The notes below the pieces were generated by a model that had not been told where the DNA came from, did not search any database, and saw only the letters and a program-made list of their open reading frames with translations. DNA of 64,000 nucleotides from Cylindrodendrum hubeiense (lineage: Eukaryota; Ascomycota; Sordariomycetes; Hypocreales; Nectriaceae), in assembly GCA_014621425.1 (NCBI GenBank), contig JAANBB010000008.1, forward strand, positions 124,001 to 188,000, read 5' to 3'. Shown one piece after another: positions 1-11,462 of this stretch (positions within the stretch are counted from its first letter, which is position 1; each line of letters begins with the position of its first letter). The position numbers were made by a program, and so were the translations under genes.

Positions 1-485
1 GCTTGCTGTCTATTCCGCATCCACGTCTTCCTGGATTGACATATGCCTTCCTCTTTTTCATCCCAGCGGGTTTGTATCCTGTCGTGACCGGATGCATCAC
101 ATGGGTGGGGAGCAATCTCGCACCGTCCTATAAGCGAGCCATCGGAATGGCTTTGCTATTGTCGATCACCAACTTTGGCGGAGCTATTGGATCCAACATT
201 TTTCTCGCCAACCAGGCTCCTCACTACTGGCTAGGTTATGGGTTCTCACTGGGTGTAATTGTCGCTGGAATCGCTTCCACATTCATCCTTCGGTTCGCAA
301 TCATACGAATCAACAAAAAGAGAGACTTAATACCAGAGGAAGAAACCTTGGCAAAATTCACCGAAGGTTCGTATCACATGCTATGATATGATGCTAAGTC
401 CTCAAACTTAGATTTGCTAACTGGAATTTCAGATGAATTAATCGAAATGGGCGACAAGTCACCGTTGTACAGATACGTGTTGTAG
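1..485 (+). CDS. MFS permease, allantoate (Dal5) family, C-terminal part
   Basis: This is the 3' end of a gene cut by the window edge, so no start codon is visible. The visible exons are (3)..366 and 433..485, with a GTTCGT...CAG intron at 367-432. The fragment encodes about 138 residues with three strongly hydrophobic stretches (around LTYAFLFFIPAGLYPVV, GMALLLSITNFGGAIGS and GYGFSLGVIVAGIAST), matching the last transmembrane helices of a 12-helix major facilitator transporter. The tail ends GDKSPLYRYVL, the usual ending of fungal Dal5/allantoate or nicotinate permease-like transporters. The likely role is proton-coupled uptake of a small organic anion at the plasma membrane. The substrate cannot be told from this fragment. 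The splice is chosen because it restores the family tail; without it the frame stops at 386. Confidence 0.85.
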
Positions 486-704
486 TACAGAAAAGGATGG
501 AGTGATCAAAAAGTTCAATTACAGTTGGCGGGGTTTCCAATAGAGTTTAGACGACAGCAGACGGTGGAGTTAGCAGCTTAATCCAATTGCAATCTATAAG
601 ATATATAGAGTTCAAATTAATGCCACGTTTTCGGTTGCCTGGTAACGTGCAGTGAACAACACGCCCATCAAAGCATTTTACCCCTCGGCATATCCGTTTT
701 CAGT

Positions 705-826
705 GACAAGCTTGGGAATTGGGGGAAAAGCGGGGAACAAATGACGATGGATCATCGGCAGATCATCACGCGGGTATAGACACGGTTATGCAGCCGCGCC
801 ATTAAACCCACATGACGATCGGTCTG
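705..826 (+). repeat. copy 1 of a ~120-bp dispersed element
   Basis: Colinear with 11140-11263. Shared blocks in the same order and spacing are AGCTTGGGAATTGGGG, AGCGGGGA, TATAGACACGG, CAGCCG, CCCACATG and TCGGTC. The distance from CTTGGGAATT to TATAGACACGG is 64 nt here and 63 nt in the other copy. By eye about two thirds of positions match. No gene follows this copy closely. Confidence 0.6.
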
Positions 827-2622
827 CCATGTGTACGACTGCGATTATGAATGGAGATTCTACCGAGATCTGCTCTGCGCTTGCATCCATTTTTTATCCA
901 AGGCATATCCGGGTTGGCCACCTACGCTCTCTTCAGGCTGATGGGCTCATTTTAGCCCACTTGTGGTGTGTTGTTGGCATGAATCGCTTATCAAGGCATT
1001 CTCTCACATGCACGATGGTCATGCCCCTCTTTCGCGCACCTTTCCCGAACGTCACTTTGACGCACTGATGGTTTCTTAATCTTGCTATGGTTGAGCTACT
1101 CGTATTCCATGTACAGTTTCGTCTTTGTACAAAGTAGGCGATACGGGCTCGGTTCGGGTTCTTCGGAACCTTGATCCCTGGTCGCCATCGCCTCTATCTC
1201 CGGGTCAACGCGAACTCCACTCTTGGCAATGCCCCTGATGATGCCGGAAGGGCGCTCGCTTATCATTTGTTCGCGCAAAATCGACTGTTCAGTACGGGGT
1301 ATAGTTAAAGTTTGATGGCGTGATGTTGAAGGGTAAATTCATCTGGATGTTGGTCGGTTGCGTAGACAACGGCGATCGCGAAACGGGGCGTACGATAATT
1401 GTGGAGAACTCGTTGAAGTTGCCGTGATGATGTCTAGTTGAGTTGTTTGCGTACCAGGTTCAGCTGTTCGTCCATGTGCTTGGCAGTCTCATCTATTGTT
1501 TCTTATTTCGCGTATTTCAACCCGTTAACTGGAAGTAACCCGATTCCTTGGATCGCTCGGTAAGACTTGCACTCGCCCAACGAAAGTCAAGACATGGTGC
1601 TCGTAGAAGTGTTTCAGTTGCACTAGGTCCACAACTCTGCCGACGGCTTCCGCTCAGATGGTAAAAAGTTAAGAGAGTTTTTCAGGAAATAGGTTTGGAT
1701 TGAAGCTGGATTCAGGTTTGCAAAATCTACCATCCCTCGCTGAGGTAAGGTAGTTGTTGTACTAGCCTAATTGGCGTCAGTGCATTGCACCGCTGCGGAA
1801 TGCCTCTTGGCTTTTAAAGACTGTTGTCATGTCTACCAATGTACTGTTAGCCATCATCGTATACTAAGTCCCGGGCTATAGTACTTACAACCTGCACAGC
1901 CATTATGTTTGTTACCGTGTCATTCAGACCCATCTGGGGCAATTAAAGCGCATCAAATCAGCCAGTAAGCAAAATGGCAGCGTAACGTCGAGTGCTGGAT
2001 TACAAACCAGGACTTCCAGCCGAATCTCTTGCTGTGAGGCGGTCAAGTTACCCAGGAATACGAAGCATGTGGCTGACTCAGTGTCTCACGACCCCGCAAC
2101 AATTGTCCACGGAAGCCCATTACGACGATTATTTAGCTCCTGATCTTACCTCGTAAAGAATTACTAGTCAAGAATTGCTAGTAAAGAATGGTTAGAAGCA
2201 GTTTTGTTGTGGTGCGCATTATACATTATCGCTCAGAGTTTGCCTTTTCAGCTTGCAAAGAAGCGTTGTGGGCTGAAGACTAAATATCATTGCTCTATCA
2301 ATCACAGAGCAGTTTGCAGCGGATGTAGTACGAGGGGCGGTCAGCTGGGAAGTGGCGTGCGGATGGCGTGGGAGGCGATCAGTCAGAAGATGACCGACAT
2401 TGGGCCGTACCACTGTTTCTCGTGTTTACTTTTTGGGTTTCCCTGCGTAGAGTGTGACGGCTGTGAGGGCTGTCCAAGCGCAGACACGCTCCTGTTGATT
2501 GGCTGTGCTGGATGAGCTGGATAAAATGGCTCTCCATATGTGGTCTAGGTCGACAATGTGGCTTGCGTTGCTGAGTCAACGTGATGCCAGGAATACGAGG
2601 TCTGGTATCTGCCGCTCGATGA

Positions 2623-2629
2623 TATAAAA
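2623..2629 (+). promoter_or_regulatory. TATA box of the GH16 gene
   Basis: TATAAAA lies 97 nt before the GH16 start codon at 2720, with a pyrimidine-rich stretch between, a normal arrangement for a well-expressed fungal gene. Confidence 0.45.
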
Positions 2630-2719
2630 CTCCCCCAATAACTCGACGCCGCCTGCTGATTTTATTTGTGTCACCCAACTTTATCGCTGTAATTATCTTA
2701 CTGCTCCCTTTTTTAAATC

Positions 2720-3701
2720 ATGTTTTCCAACACCCTCATGACGGCCGTTCTGGCCCTTGCGCCCATCTTAGTATCAGCACAGACATCCACTCTCTGCAAC
2801 CCACTTCTGACAAGTACGTGCTCCCCACTTGGCGCATTTTAGTACTGTAGAGCGACCAAAATGCAGTCACACAACAGGATCGTGGTACTGACAAATATTG
2901 CTTCATAGGCTGCGCCGCTGACCCAGCATTCGGTAAGGATACCGTGACCTGCGACTTCACTAAAGGACCTTGTAGCAGTTTTAGCCCTCTCGCTGGCACG
3001 ACAATTGAGTATACCGACAAGGGTGCTGCTTTCACGATTGCGGGCTTCGGCCAGGCCCCTACGGTTGCAACCGGAAAGTACATTTTCTTTGGTCGCGTCG
3101 ACATTGAAATTCAGGCCGCCGCCGGCCAAGGCATTATTACAAGCGCTGTTCTCCAGTCTGATGATCTGGACGAGGTAAAATCTTTTGCTGCATTTTTATG
3201 TGACCACAATTCCGTTCTAACCATGTGAAATAGATTGACTGGGAGTGGATTGGAGGCGACAATTTGCAGGTGCAGACGAACTACTTCAGCAAAGGCGACG
3301 TCACAACCTACGACCGAGGTGCTTTCCATCCCGTGGAGAATCCTACAGGCTCCTTCCATGTTTATTCTATCGAGTGGACATCCAAGGCTGTCACATGGAG
3401 CATCGGAGACCAAGTTGTCCGCACGTTGACCTACGATGAAGCCAAGGGCGGTACTTCATTCCCCCAGACCCCGATGCAAATCAAGCTTGGCACCTGGGTG
3501 GGCGGCAGTCCCGAGGCTGCTCCCGGTACCATTATCTGGGCTGGTGGCCTCGCCGACTTCTCCCAGGGCCCATTCACTGGCTACTACAAGAGTATCTCTG
3601 TGGTTGACTATGCTGGTACCGACTACCCCACTTCTAAGAGTGTTACGGAGTACATCTACGGCGACCAGTCTGGCAGCTACCAGAGTATTCAAGTGGTGTA
3701 A
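2720..3701 (+). CDS. secreted GH16 glycosidase/transglycosylase, Crh type, short form
   Basis: Exons 2720-2813, 2909-3174 and 3234-3701 give 275 aa. The start gives a clean signal peptide (MFSNTLMTAVLALAPILVSA, cut before QTST) followed by the cysteine-bearing CNPLL...CAADP segment seen at the mature N-terminus of Crh proteins. The joined exons create the GH16 signature DEIDWEWIGGD (residues 119-129), with E120 as nucleophile, D122 as helper and E124 as acid/base. Crh enzymes cross-link chitin to beta-1,3/1,6-glucan in the cell wall. Most family members continue with a Ser-rich tail, often a chitin-binding module, and a GPI signal. This one stops right after the catalytic domain (ending YQSIQVV), so it should be a soluble secreted enzyme rather than GPI-anchored. 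The splice-dependent catalytic motif makes the family call very safe. Confidence 0.9.
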
Positions 3702-5046
3702 AGTGAAAATGGGAGCCTTCGCAAGATTACGGGCGGATATTGGTTTTAATGAGTCTGGAGTACGGATGCATATGCAACGTCAGGAGTATATAGGGTCATG
3801 AGTACAATGATTTGGGTTTAATACGGAGATCACGTTATAATGAAAAAGAGAATTCATACATCACTTGTCCAACATGCATAATTTGTCCAATAAGAATATC
3901 GGGGAGGGTGAATAGCGTCCCACAGATTATGGTTCACACCTGAGCACCATGCTTATTTGCGCATTTTTACGCTCTTCATAATCACAGTCGGTTGCAGCCT
4001 CATCCGAGAAGACTCAACGCCTTCCATTACTGTTTTATAAGCTAATCTGAAATGTTGCAAATGCAAGTCTATTTTTGGGCATACTCCGACAATAATTTAA
4101 TCATACGAAATTAATTATTAGGTACGGAGGAGCATTCAAAACTTTTGTCCCGACCTAATGACGCCTCATCGTTCGATCCTGGCAAGTAAAGGAGCTGCAA
4201 ACCACCCAGCAGTAAGCTCCCTGTATCTTCAGTGATAATAGGCCAGATGAAGAAATGGCTTCTCGCCTAAAAGCGCTATAATACAGAGCCTGCTATAACG
4301 ACTGGCCCTTCTGGTTGTGTTTAGTGTACCTTTCGTGATAAAAAGCAACGTGTGGCTTCGTTTTGGGACAAGACTTTGAAATGCTTCTCCGTACTAAACT
4401 TCTTAAGATACATGAGTAGGGAGCGCGCACAGTTTGGCATTTGCATCTGATGAAGAGTCTCAGTACTCAATACCTGAGAAAATACCCATCTATGTCTCTC
4501 ATTTAACTTGGCTGGTCTTCCACTATGTATCTGACAAGTACTGTTTTAAACATTTCCATCCCCAACGCCAAGGCTGGTGTGTAACGACAACCCCTCATAC
4601 AGTGCGACCTTTTGACCCAAGCACCCATATCCTATGGCTACAATCTTCGTCCCCGTATGAGATTTTTTAAAGGATTTGGCAGCCTCCCAATACATAGATT
4701 TCGGGTTCTTGAGGCATTAAGAAGTGTTATGCAATTTGAAGCGCGGCAATGAGACGTACCAGCGTGGACATAAGACGGGGAAACATTTGCCCCTACTGCA
4801 GATTACTAGCCAGCAGCGGTAAGGCTGCAGCCTGACTGCATATGGCGAAGGCTATTGGCTGGATATAAAACTGCGAGTACTGCATATAAGATGCAGATTG
4901 GGCTTCTTTTTCAAGGCTGAGTTACCCCGCGCTTAATCAGGCTGACAGTTTACAACTGCCAGCGCATCTTCTTCAATTCAAATATCAACTAAAATCCCGC
5001 AAACAAAGGCTTCACTCTGCTTATCATCTCCGATAGACTTATCAAG
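3702..5046. other. intergenic, 1.3 kb
   Basis: AT-rich 3' flank of the GH16 gene followed by the promoter of the AAA+ gene. The small frame at 4434-4670 has no codon or domain support. No repeat or RNA gene recognised. Confidence 0.55.
4864..4870 (+). promoter_or_regulatory. TATA box of the triple AAA+ gene
   Basis: TATAAAA 177 nt before the ATG at 5047. A second TATA-like run (GCATATAAG) lies about 16 nt downstream. Confidence 0.35.
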
Positions 5047-8000
5047 ATGTTACCGGACTCGGAGGACGCTGCACAAGATGATCCGCGGGAGGCATCCTGG
5101 GCGGAGACGACAATACCCGAGGACAACAAACTCAACGTAGAGTCAGCCCATGTCACGGAATCGACGAGCGTGGATGGAGTTACGGTCGCTGAATCGCCAG
5201 TCTCCGATAGGCAACTCGTCCATATCCCTCGTGCCCGTGCTAGACTTTATCAGAGGATTGTCGCCAAGCTGCGTTTGGAACAAAGTAGCTCATTCAAGTC
5301 ACAGTTTGGTATCCTGCCATATGCGGGTCCGGATCCGAATGATCCCGCGTATTCAGTCCAGATTCCTACCGGTGTCGTCTACCTCGATGGAAACTGGGTT
5401 GAGCTTTCAGCTGCTCTTCCGCCGTCGCGTCTTCCAGAATGGCATTACGGAACATGCCAGCCTCTTGACCAACAATATCAACAACAATATCAGCAACCCA
5501 ATCCCTCATCATGGGGCTTTGGCAATGCGAACCCGCCGTACCACAGCATGCCACCGCCAGCTCATCCAGGCCGTATACCTCTAGGTCGGATGCCTCCACC
5601 TCCAATTGGGCCGCCTCCTGGTATGAGGCCTCCAGGACATAACCCTACCGTTATCAGAGTTCCCCCTAAGAAGGGTCCGGTCCCAAAGGGGTCTGATGTC
5701 GACTCGGACTCAGACTCTGATTCCGAGCCTAAACCACCAAAGTTGCCGCGGCATAATCCTTTCATCGCCGCCAAACAAGATGAAGACACATCTGACTCAG
5801 ACGACTCAGATAGCTTGTCTATCGTCTCGTCATACATAGGGCGAAACAACAATCCCCACCGAGCCGGCATGAATCTTCTCCCGCTGAGGATACGCGATTC
5901 CGACGACTCTGAAATCTCATCACCCGCAGAGAAAGAGTGGGAACGACAGAAGAAAGAACTCCACTGCAAGAATGAGGTTCTAGATAAACTAATGTCAATG
6001 GTGGGTCTCGAGGAAGTCAAGACGGAATTCCTCAAGGTCAAGGCAACGATTGAAGCCGCGCGTTATCGAAAGGGTCGACTTAGGCGACAAGAGCTGAATA
6101 TGGCTCTTGTCGGAAACCCCGGCACAGGTATGTGACACCCAGTCTCTCTAGTAGCCTAGTTGTTCAAGTGCCCTCTTTTGGGCTATTGGAAACTAATTCG
6201 TAACCCTCAGGCAAAAAGACCATAGCGGCACTATACAGCGCCTTTCTCGAGGAATGCAACGCTTGGCCTGAAACAGCAAAAGGTCACGTTGCCCAGGAAT
6301 TGCGAACTGGCGCTACAGTGGACGTTAATGATCTCAATCGTGACCTTGGGCGCCATATACATGGAGTGGTACGTTGCTAATGCATGTGAATCACACACAA
6401 CCTCGTGGACAAGCTGACCTTCGGATGTGACGCTCATTTAGTTTCTCTTCATTGATTGCGTTGATACCCTAGATAAAAAGCATGCAGCAGACTTTTTGGA
6501 CGTCATGGACTGTCATGCCGAGAAGATGGTCGTCGTTCTAGCAGGCAGCGCTGGGAGTATGATGGATCTTCTGGGCAGTCGGCCCCATGGCCGATGGCAG
6601 TTCTGGAGAAGGATGATGCTCAATGACTACAGCGACGAGCAACTCCGGCAAATCTTCTTAAGACTTGTCCGCAACAACTCGTTGAAGATTGCAGACGGAG
6701 ACGATAGTCGCTACGCTACGATTGCTGCCAAGCGAGTCGGCAGAGGCAGAGGTTCTGACGGCTTTGGCAATGTGTATGATTTGGTGGTGGCATTTGAGAA
6801 AATGCTCGACCGACATTCTGTTCGAGTAAACAAAGAGCGTGAGGGTAAATTGAATGGAAAGGATGCCATTAAGAAGGAAACGCCAGAAGAAGATGCCCGA
6901 CAAGAAGATATTGGGCTCAGCCCTGAGGAAAGGGAGAAGGATGAAAAGCCCGAAAACAGTCATATTGCAGTTGGAGAAGACAACAAATGTAAGGAGAAGG
7001 AGGAACCCAAAGACGAAGAGGCATCCAAGGCTGAAGATATCCCCAAGCTTGAGGAGGAACCCAAGGCCGAGAATGAACCCACGATCAAGGAGAAACCCAA
7101 GATCAAGGAGGAACCCAAGATCAAGGAGGAACCCAAGGTTGACGATAAAGCCAAGGCCGAAGAGAACCTGAGGGTCGAAGAGCTATTGGACGATGACAGC
7201 CAACAGAAATCTCGAGAAACCCCCATACTCGCGATTGGAGACAACAAGGATAAGGGTGATGGAGAATCCAAGGCCAAGGAGACAGTTAAGGTCGAAGAGG
7301 AGCCCTTGTCCGAGGAATACAAGATCGAAAGGGATTCTAAGTCAGAGGCACTCAAGTCAGAGGAACTTGAATCTGAAGAGAGACCTAAGAATGAACAGAA
7401 ACCTGAGCCAGATTCGGAACCCAAGATTGAAGAGGAACCCAAGACTGATGCAGGACCTAAGATCGAAGAGGAACCAAAGATCGAAGGTGAACTCAAAGAC
7501 AAAGAGGAACCCAATTCAGGGGGGCCTAAATCCAAGGAGGAACCTAAGATCGAAGAGGAACCTCAGATCGAAGAGAAACCTAAGATCGAAGGGAAGCCCA
7601 ATGACAAAGGTGAACCTAAGTCAGGGGGACTTAAATCTGAGGAGAAACTTAAACCCGAAAATGAACTCAAGCCCGAAGAGCCAAAGTGTGATGAGCGCGA
7701 AGACAGATCTCCGAAAAGTCCATCACTATCAGTGGAAGACGACACCGATACCGATGAAGAGAAATCCACTACTGAAGGGCTAGAGGGCGATGTCAAACAA
7801 AAGAAAACTCCAGAAACTCCCTTGCTCACGTTGGACGACATTCTAGGACCAGAGCCGATGGATTTTCGAAACTATAGCGACGCGTGGAAAGAGCTTGAAG
7901 GAATGGTAGGCCTAAAGGACGTCAAAAGGGAGATTAAAGACTTGGCCAATCGGGCTAGAGTCAATTATCACCGAGAACTTGACGGCAAGGAATTGCTCTA

Positions 8001-9648
8001 CACGTCCCTAAACCGCGTGTTCCTAGGTCCACCAGGAACTGGAAAGTCCACTGTTGCCAAGCTCTACGGGCAAATCCTGGCAGACCTTGGCTTTTTATCT
8101 ACGAACAAGGTCGTGGTAACCGCACCCGGAGACTTTATTGGCGACTGCATTGGCGAGTCTGAGGTCAAGATGACGGCCATGCTGAATGCCACACTCGGCA
8201 AAGTGCTCATCATCGATGATGCCCATACCTTTTACCAAGGAAGCGACGAGAAAAGTAGCCATAACACGGACGATTACCGGTTAGCTTGCTTGGATATCAT
8301 AGTATCGAAGATTCACAACCGGCCGGGCGAGGATCGGTGCGTCATTCTTGTGGGCTACACCGATGTAATGGAGGACATGTTCCGCAGTGTGAACCCTGGA
8401 CTCCGAAGACGATTCCCGCTCGATAACGCGTTTCGCTTTGAGGATTATGGCGATGACCAACTCAACGCAATCTTACGACAGAAGATGGCCAATGAGGATA
8501 TGACAGCCAAGGAGCCAGCTATGGAAGTCGCTACAGAGGTTCTACGAAGAATGAGGGATCGGCCTAACTTTGGTAACGGTGGCGATGTCCAGAATCTACT
8601 TGATTCTGCCAAAGCTCGCTTTATGAAGAGAACCGCCGAGACGAGGGATGAGCAATGGGAGGCGACGAATGAGCAATTGGAAACCAAGATCCAGAACCCG
8701 GAGATGATGACCCTTGAACAGCAGGATTTTGATCCAGAATGGAACCGTGGAGCGGACGCTAGTACGAGGTGTGCAAGTCTGTTCAAAGGCTTGATTGGAT
8801 TCGAAGCCATCATCGACGAGCTGCAAGACTACCAGCGCATAGCGGCCAATATGCGGCGATACGGAAAAGACCCGCGAACGAGAGTTCCCTTCACCTTTGT
8901 CTTCCGGGGACCGCCGGGCACAGGTAAGACGCACACAGCACGCATCATAGGTCAAATCTTCTACGACATGGGGTTCCTCTCAACCAATGAGGTCGTCGAG
9001 TGTTCAGTAGGCCAGCTCATAAGCAGGTGGATGGGTGGCACTGCTCCCAAGGTGATTGACGCCCTTGATCGCGCGCTGGGAAAGGTGCTGTTCATCGACG
9101 AAGCCTACCGGCTCGGTAAGGGATCGCGGTCCTCGGGGGGTAGGAGTTACGAAGACGAGGCCGTGGGAGAGCTCGTTGACAGCATGACGAAACCGCGATA
9201 CCACAACAAGCTCGTCATTGTACTGGCGGGGTACGAACAAGGCATGGACAGCCTCATGCGAGTCAACCCAGGGCTACGCGGTCGATTTCCCACAGACATT
9301 TCATTCCGCCCGATGAAACCTCGCCAATGCCTGGAGCATCTCATCAACTTGATCGGTGAGGATGGTATTTTCGTCCGGGATGACAACAAGGAAGACGAGA
9401 AGGATGCGCTGCTGGCGTTTCATAAGCTGGCTCTTACCCCGGATTGGTCCAACGCTCGGGACGTAAAGACGCTGGCCGGTGTCGTCGTCGCTGAGGTCTA
9501 TCGGAGAGACCCGGCGGAGTTGGAGGTGGAAGAAACCACTCAAACTGACAATGGCTCTGGTATAAGGTTCGGGGTTACGATGAAGGACTTGGTCGAGTGT
9601 TTCGATTCGATGCTGAGGCAAAGGGTTCGACGTACAGGCGTCAAATGA
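5047..9648 (+). CDS. triple AAA+ ATPase (CbbX/SpoVK-like) with K/E/P-repeat linker
   Basis: Exons 5047-6127, 6211-6368 and 6442-9648 give 1481 aa. The order is a disordered N-terminus (Gln/Pro-rich about 135-200, then acidic Asp/Ser runs), AAA+ module 1 from about residue 315, and a long charged linker (about 6840-7800) built of irregular KxEEEPK-type repeats. AAA+ modules 2 and 3 follow. Module 1 has Walker A GNPGTGKKT, with Lys where Ser/Thr should follow the catalytic Lys, and Walker B ending LFIDC instead of DE. Module 2 has GPPGTGKST and LIIDDA. Module 3 has a canonical GPPGTGKTH and LFIDEA plus a GLRGRF arginine-finger region. The modules resemble the CbbX/SpoVK subgroup, common as tandem modules in fungi. 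Both introns are phase-checked: the first falls inside Walker A of module 1. The cellular role is unknown; remodelling of a protein complex is inferred from family. Confidence 0.88.
6838..7830 (+). repeat. K/E/P-rich coding repeat region
   Basis: An in-frame low-complexity linker of about 330 residues between AAA+ modules 1 and 2. It consists of imperfect 5-8 residue units such as KIEEEP, KIKEEP and KSEE, with near-exact back-to-back copies at 7090-7140. Such DNA repeats commonly vary in copy number between strains. Confidence 0.8.
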
Positions 9649-9795
9649 TGTGAGACGGTAGAACTTGCTACCAGCCAATGGATTGACATGCTGAGTTCAT
9701 TGATTGAGCACATAGGGTTAATTAGTTAGATGTATACTCCATTTCCTATTTATACCACAGTTTGGCGGTAAAATCCTGGCCACTTGCTTGTGAAG

Positions 9796-10512
9796 TTACA
9801 TTCTCGCAATCGTTTCAGGGAGGTCATCCATGCCCTCTAAAAACGCATCAAACTCAGTTTTAACTATCTCCATATCCTCTTCGATGTCGTCAGTCCAGCG
9901 ATGGATATAAATAGTACGCATCCCGCAATTCTGAGCCCCTCGCAGGTCATAGGCATGCGCCGCTACCATGACTACCTCCTCTGGCTTGAGCTTTACAAGG
10001 TCCAAGGCCTTCTTGTACGCATCTGGATTCGGCTTGTACAGACCAAGTAACTGACTCGAAAACAGCATGTTGAAACGTAGCCCCGACGAACGAGTGAGAT
10101 CAAGTTGAAGACGGGTCGTTCCGTTGGCGTGAACAAAGACTTCATGGCCGAGGTCTTCTCGGATACTCCGTATTGCTTTTTGGACCTCTGGCCAGGCAGG
10201 CTGAGAATGAAATGCTTCAATCATTCGTGCTTGGACATCGTTGCCAAAGTGGGATTTGTAGTCGGGGTACTGATTGAGGATCACACTGAGCGCGCGAGCC
10301 AGCGTTTTGTCGATATCTTCAGTGCCCAGGTTTTGGCGGAAGAGCCGGTCGTTTTCAACGAAGTACTGCTGCCGCCATTCAAGAGCGAGCTTGGAAGACT
10401 CATTTCTCGGAATCGAGCTTGGTGACGCTTCGACTACGCTGGTATGCCAGTCGAGACATGTGCCCATGAAGTCAAAGAAGACTGCTTTGACTTTTGTTTG
10501 CGGCGTACCCAT
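9796..10512 (-). CDS. haloacid dehalogenase, type II (HAD superfamily)
   Basis: A single-exon gene of 238 aa. The N-terminus has the type II 2-haloacid dehalogenase form of HAD motif I, FFDFMGTCLDW, with D14 as the nucleophile and the second Asp of the usual DxD replaced, as in the L-2-haloacid dehalogenase branch. Later come an HANGTTR motif II segment and KPNPDAYKKAL with VMVAAHAYDLRGAQNCGMRTIYI, the typical motif III/IV region of these enzymes. The predicted reaction is hydrolytic removal of halide from short 2-haloacids or phosphatase-like action on a small metabolite; the natural substrate is unknown. It is transcribed away from the acyl-CoA dehydrogenase gene across a 950-bp shared upstream region. 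Confidence 0.88.
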   Translation of the reverse strand: MGTPQTKVKAVFFDFMGTCLDWHTSVVEASPSSIPRNESSKLALEWRQQYFVENDRLFRQNLGTEDIDKTLARALSVILNQYPDYKSHFGNDVQARMIEAFHSQPAWPEVQKAIRSIREDLGHEVFVHANGTTRLQLDLTRSSGLRFNMLFSSQLLGLYKPNPDAYKKALDLVKLKPEEVVMVAAHAYDLRGAQNCGMRTIYIHRWTDDIEEDMEIVKTEFDAFLEGMDDLPETIARM

Positions 10513-11462
10513 GATAGATGCGCGGGATGGAAGAGCTCCGATATTATGCTTTCAATTGAAACCGATTGAAATGTTCGAGAACAATTGATTAAAGATGTCT
10601 TAAGAGCAAAATACGTGAAGAAAACACAACGTGGCGAATTTGTAAGCATTTCATGATAATAGGAAGGTGGGGATCACGAAGGGCGTAATTAACATAAATC
10701 ACGAAAGGTGTGATGCAGATCGTTTCAAACCATCCGATCATTAGAGCTTCGCAGTAAGCGGCTAGGCTATGATGATCGATGACGTATGTACCCTATAGCG
10801 TTTGCTACAACTGTCAATACCGTTATCCCAGCCCCTCCCCACACCCGCCCTTGATCTATTCGTCTGTCAGATTATTGGCGCCTGGTCCGGTGCTTGGATT
10901 ATTATGTGTATGCTGCGGTGGAGTTCCTAAGTAATTCTAGTGGGATCCCGCTGCCAGCCCTCGAAGGGCAAGGCTGTAGATATTGTCATTGACAGTCCAT
11001 ATCACACAAATAGTCATAATGTTGTCATAGCCATGCAAATAGATACCCTATTTGGCCTCCTTATTATCATCAATTTCCCAGTGTAATTCGCACAGCAACT
11101 CGGTTCAAGGCCCCTCCCCCCGGTACTTCCCAATTTAGTAAGGAGCTTGGGAATTGGGGAAGAAGCGGGGATAAGCAGCGACAAGTGATGGGTAAATCGC
11201 TGGGCGGCTATAGACACGGGCATACAGCCGGGGCAATTCCCCACATGGCCCTCGGTCCGCAAATACTTAAACGGTCCGTAAATGGAACTAGCCGCTTCAA
11301 TTCGTCTTTCGGCATCGGACCGTAAGAGTCTGTAAATGAAGTAGAAGTAAAATTGAGAGTCTTCTACTATCCATCATGATATCAAGCTTTTTGTATACTG
11401 AGTGATCGTTGCCGAGTACCATCAAATCACATTTACATGCACGACTTTCATTCTCAGGACCA
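10513..11462. other. divergent promoter region between HAD and acyl-CoA dehydrogenase genes
   Basis: No gene seen. It contains the second copy of the ~120-bp dispersed element (11140-11263) about 200 bp ahead of the acyl-CoA dehydrogenase start. Confidence 0.6.
11140..11263 (+). repeat. copy 2 of the ~120-bp dispersed element, with inverted arms
   Basis: Colinear with 705-826 (see that entry). This copy is preceded by a partial inverted match: CTTCCCAATT at about 11127-11136 faces AATTGGGGAAG at about 11152-11162, so the left part could form a hairpin. Confidence 0.6.

Larger units (their letters stand above)
486..2719. other. intergenic, 2.2 kb, no supported gene
   Basis: No open frame here has an acceptable start plus family-like content; the longest (2204-2515) has poor, cysteine-rich, non-periodic composition. 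The stretch contains one copy of a ~120-bp element that recurs upstream of the acyl-CoA dehydrogenase gene (listed separately) and the promoter of the GH16 gene at its right end. Confidence 0.6.

Noticed and set aside
6960..7841. Long reverse-strand open frames (Ser/Gly/Leu-rich) opposite the AAA+ linker
   Set aside because: They are the antisense reading of the K/E/P coding repeat; the codon bias of the forward repeat keeps the reverse frame open.
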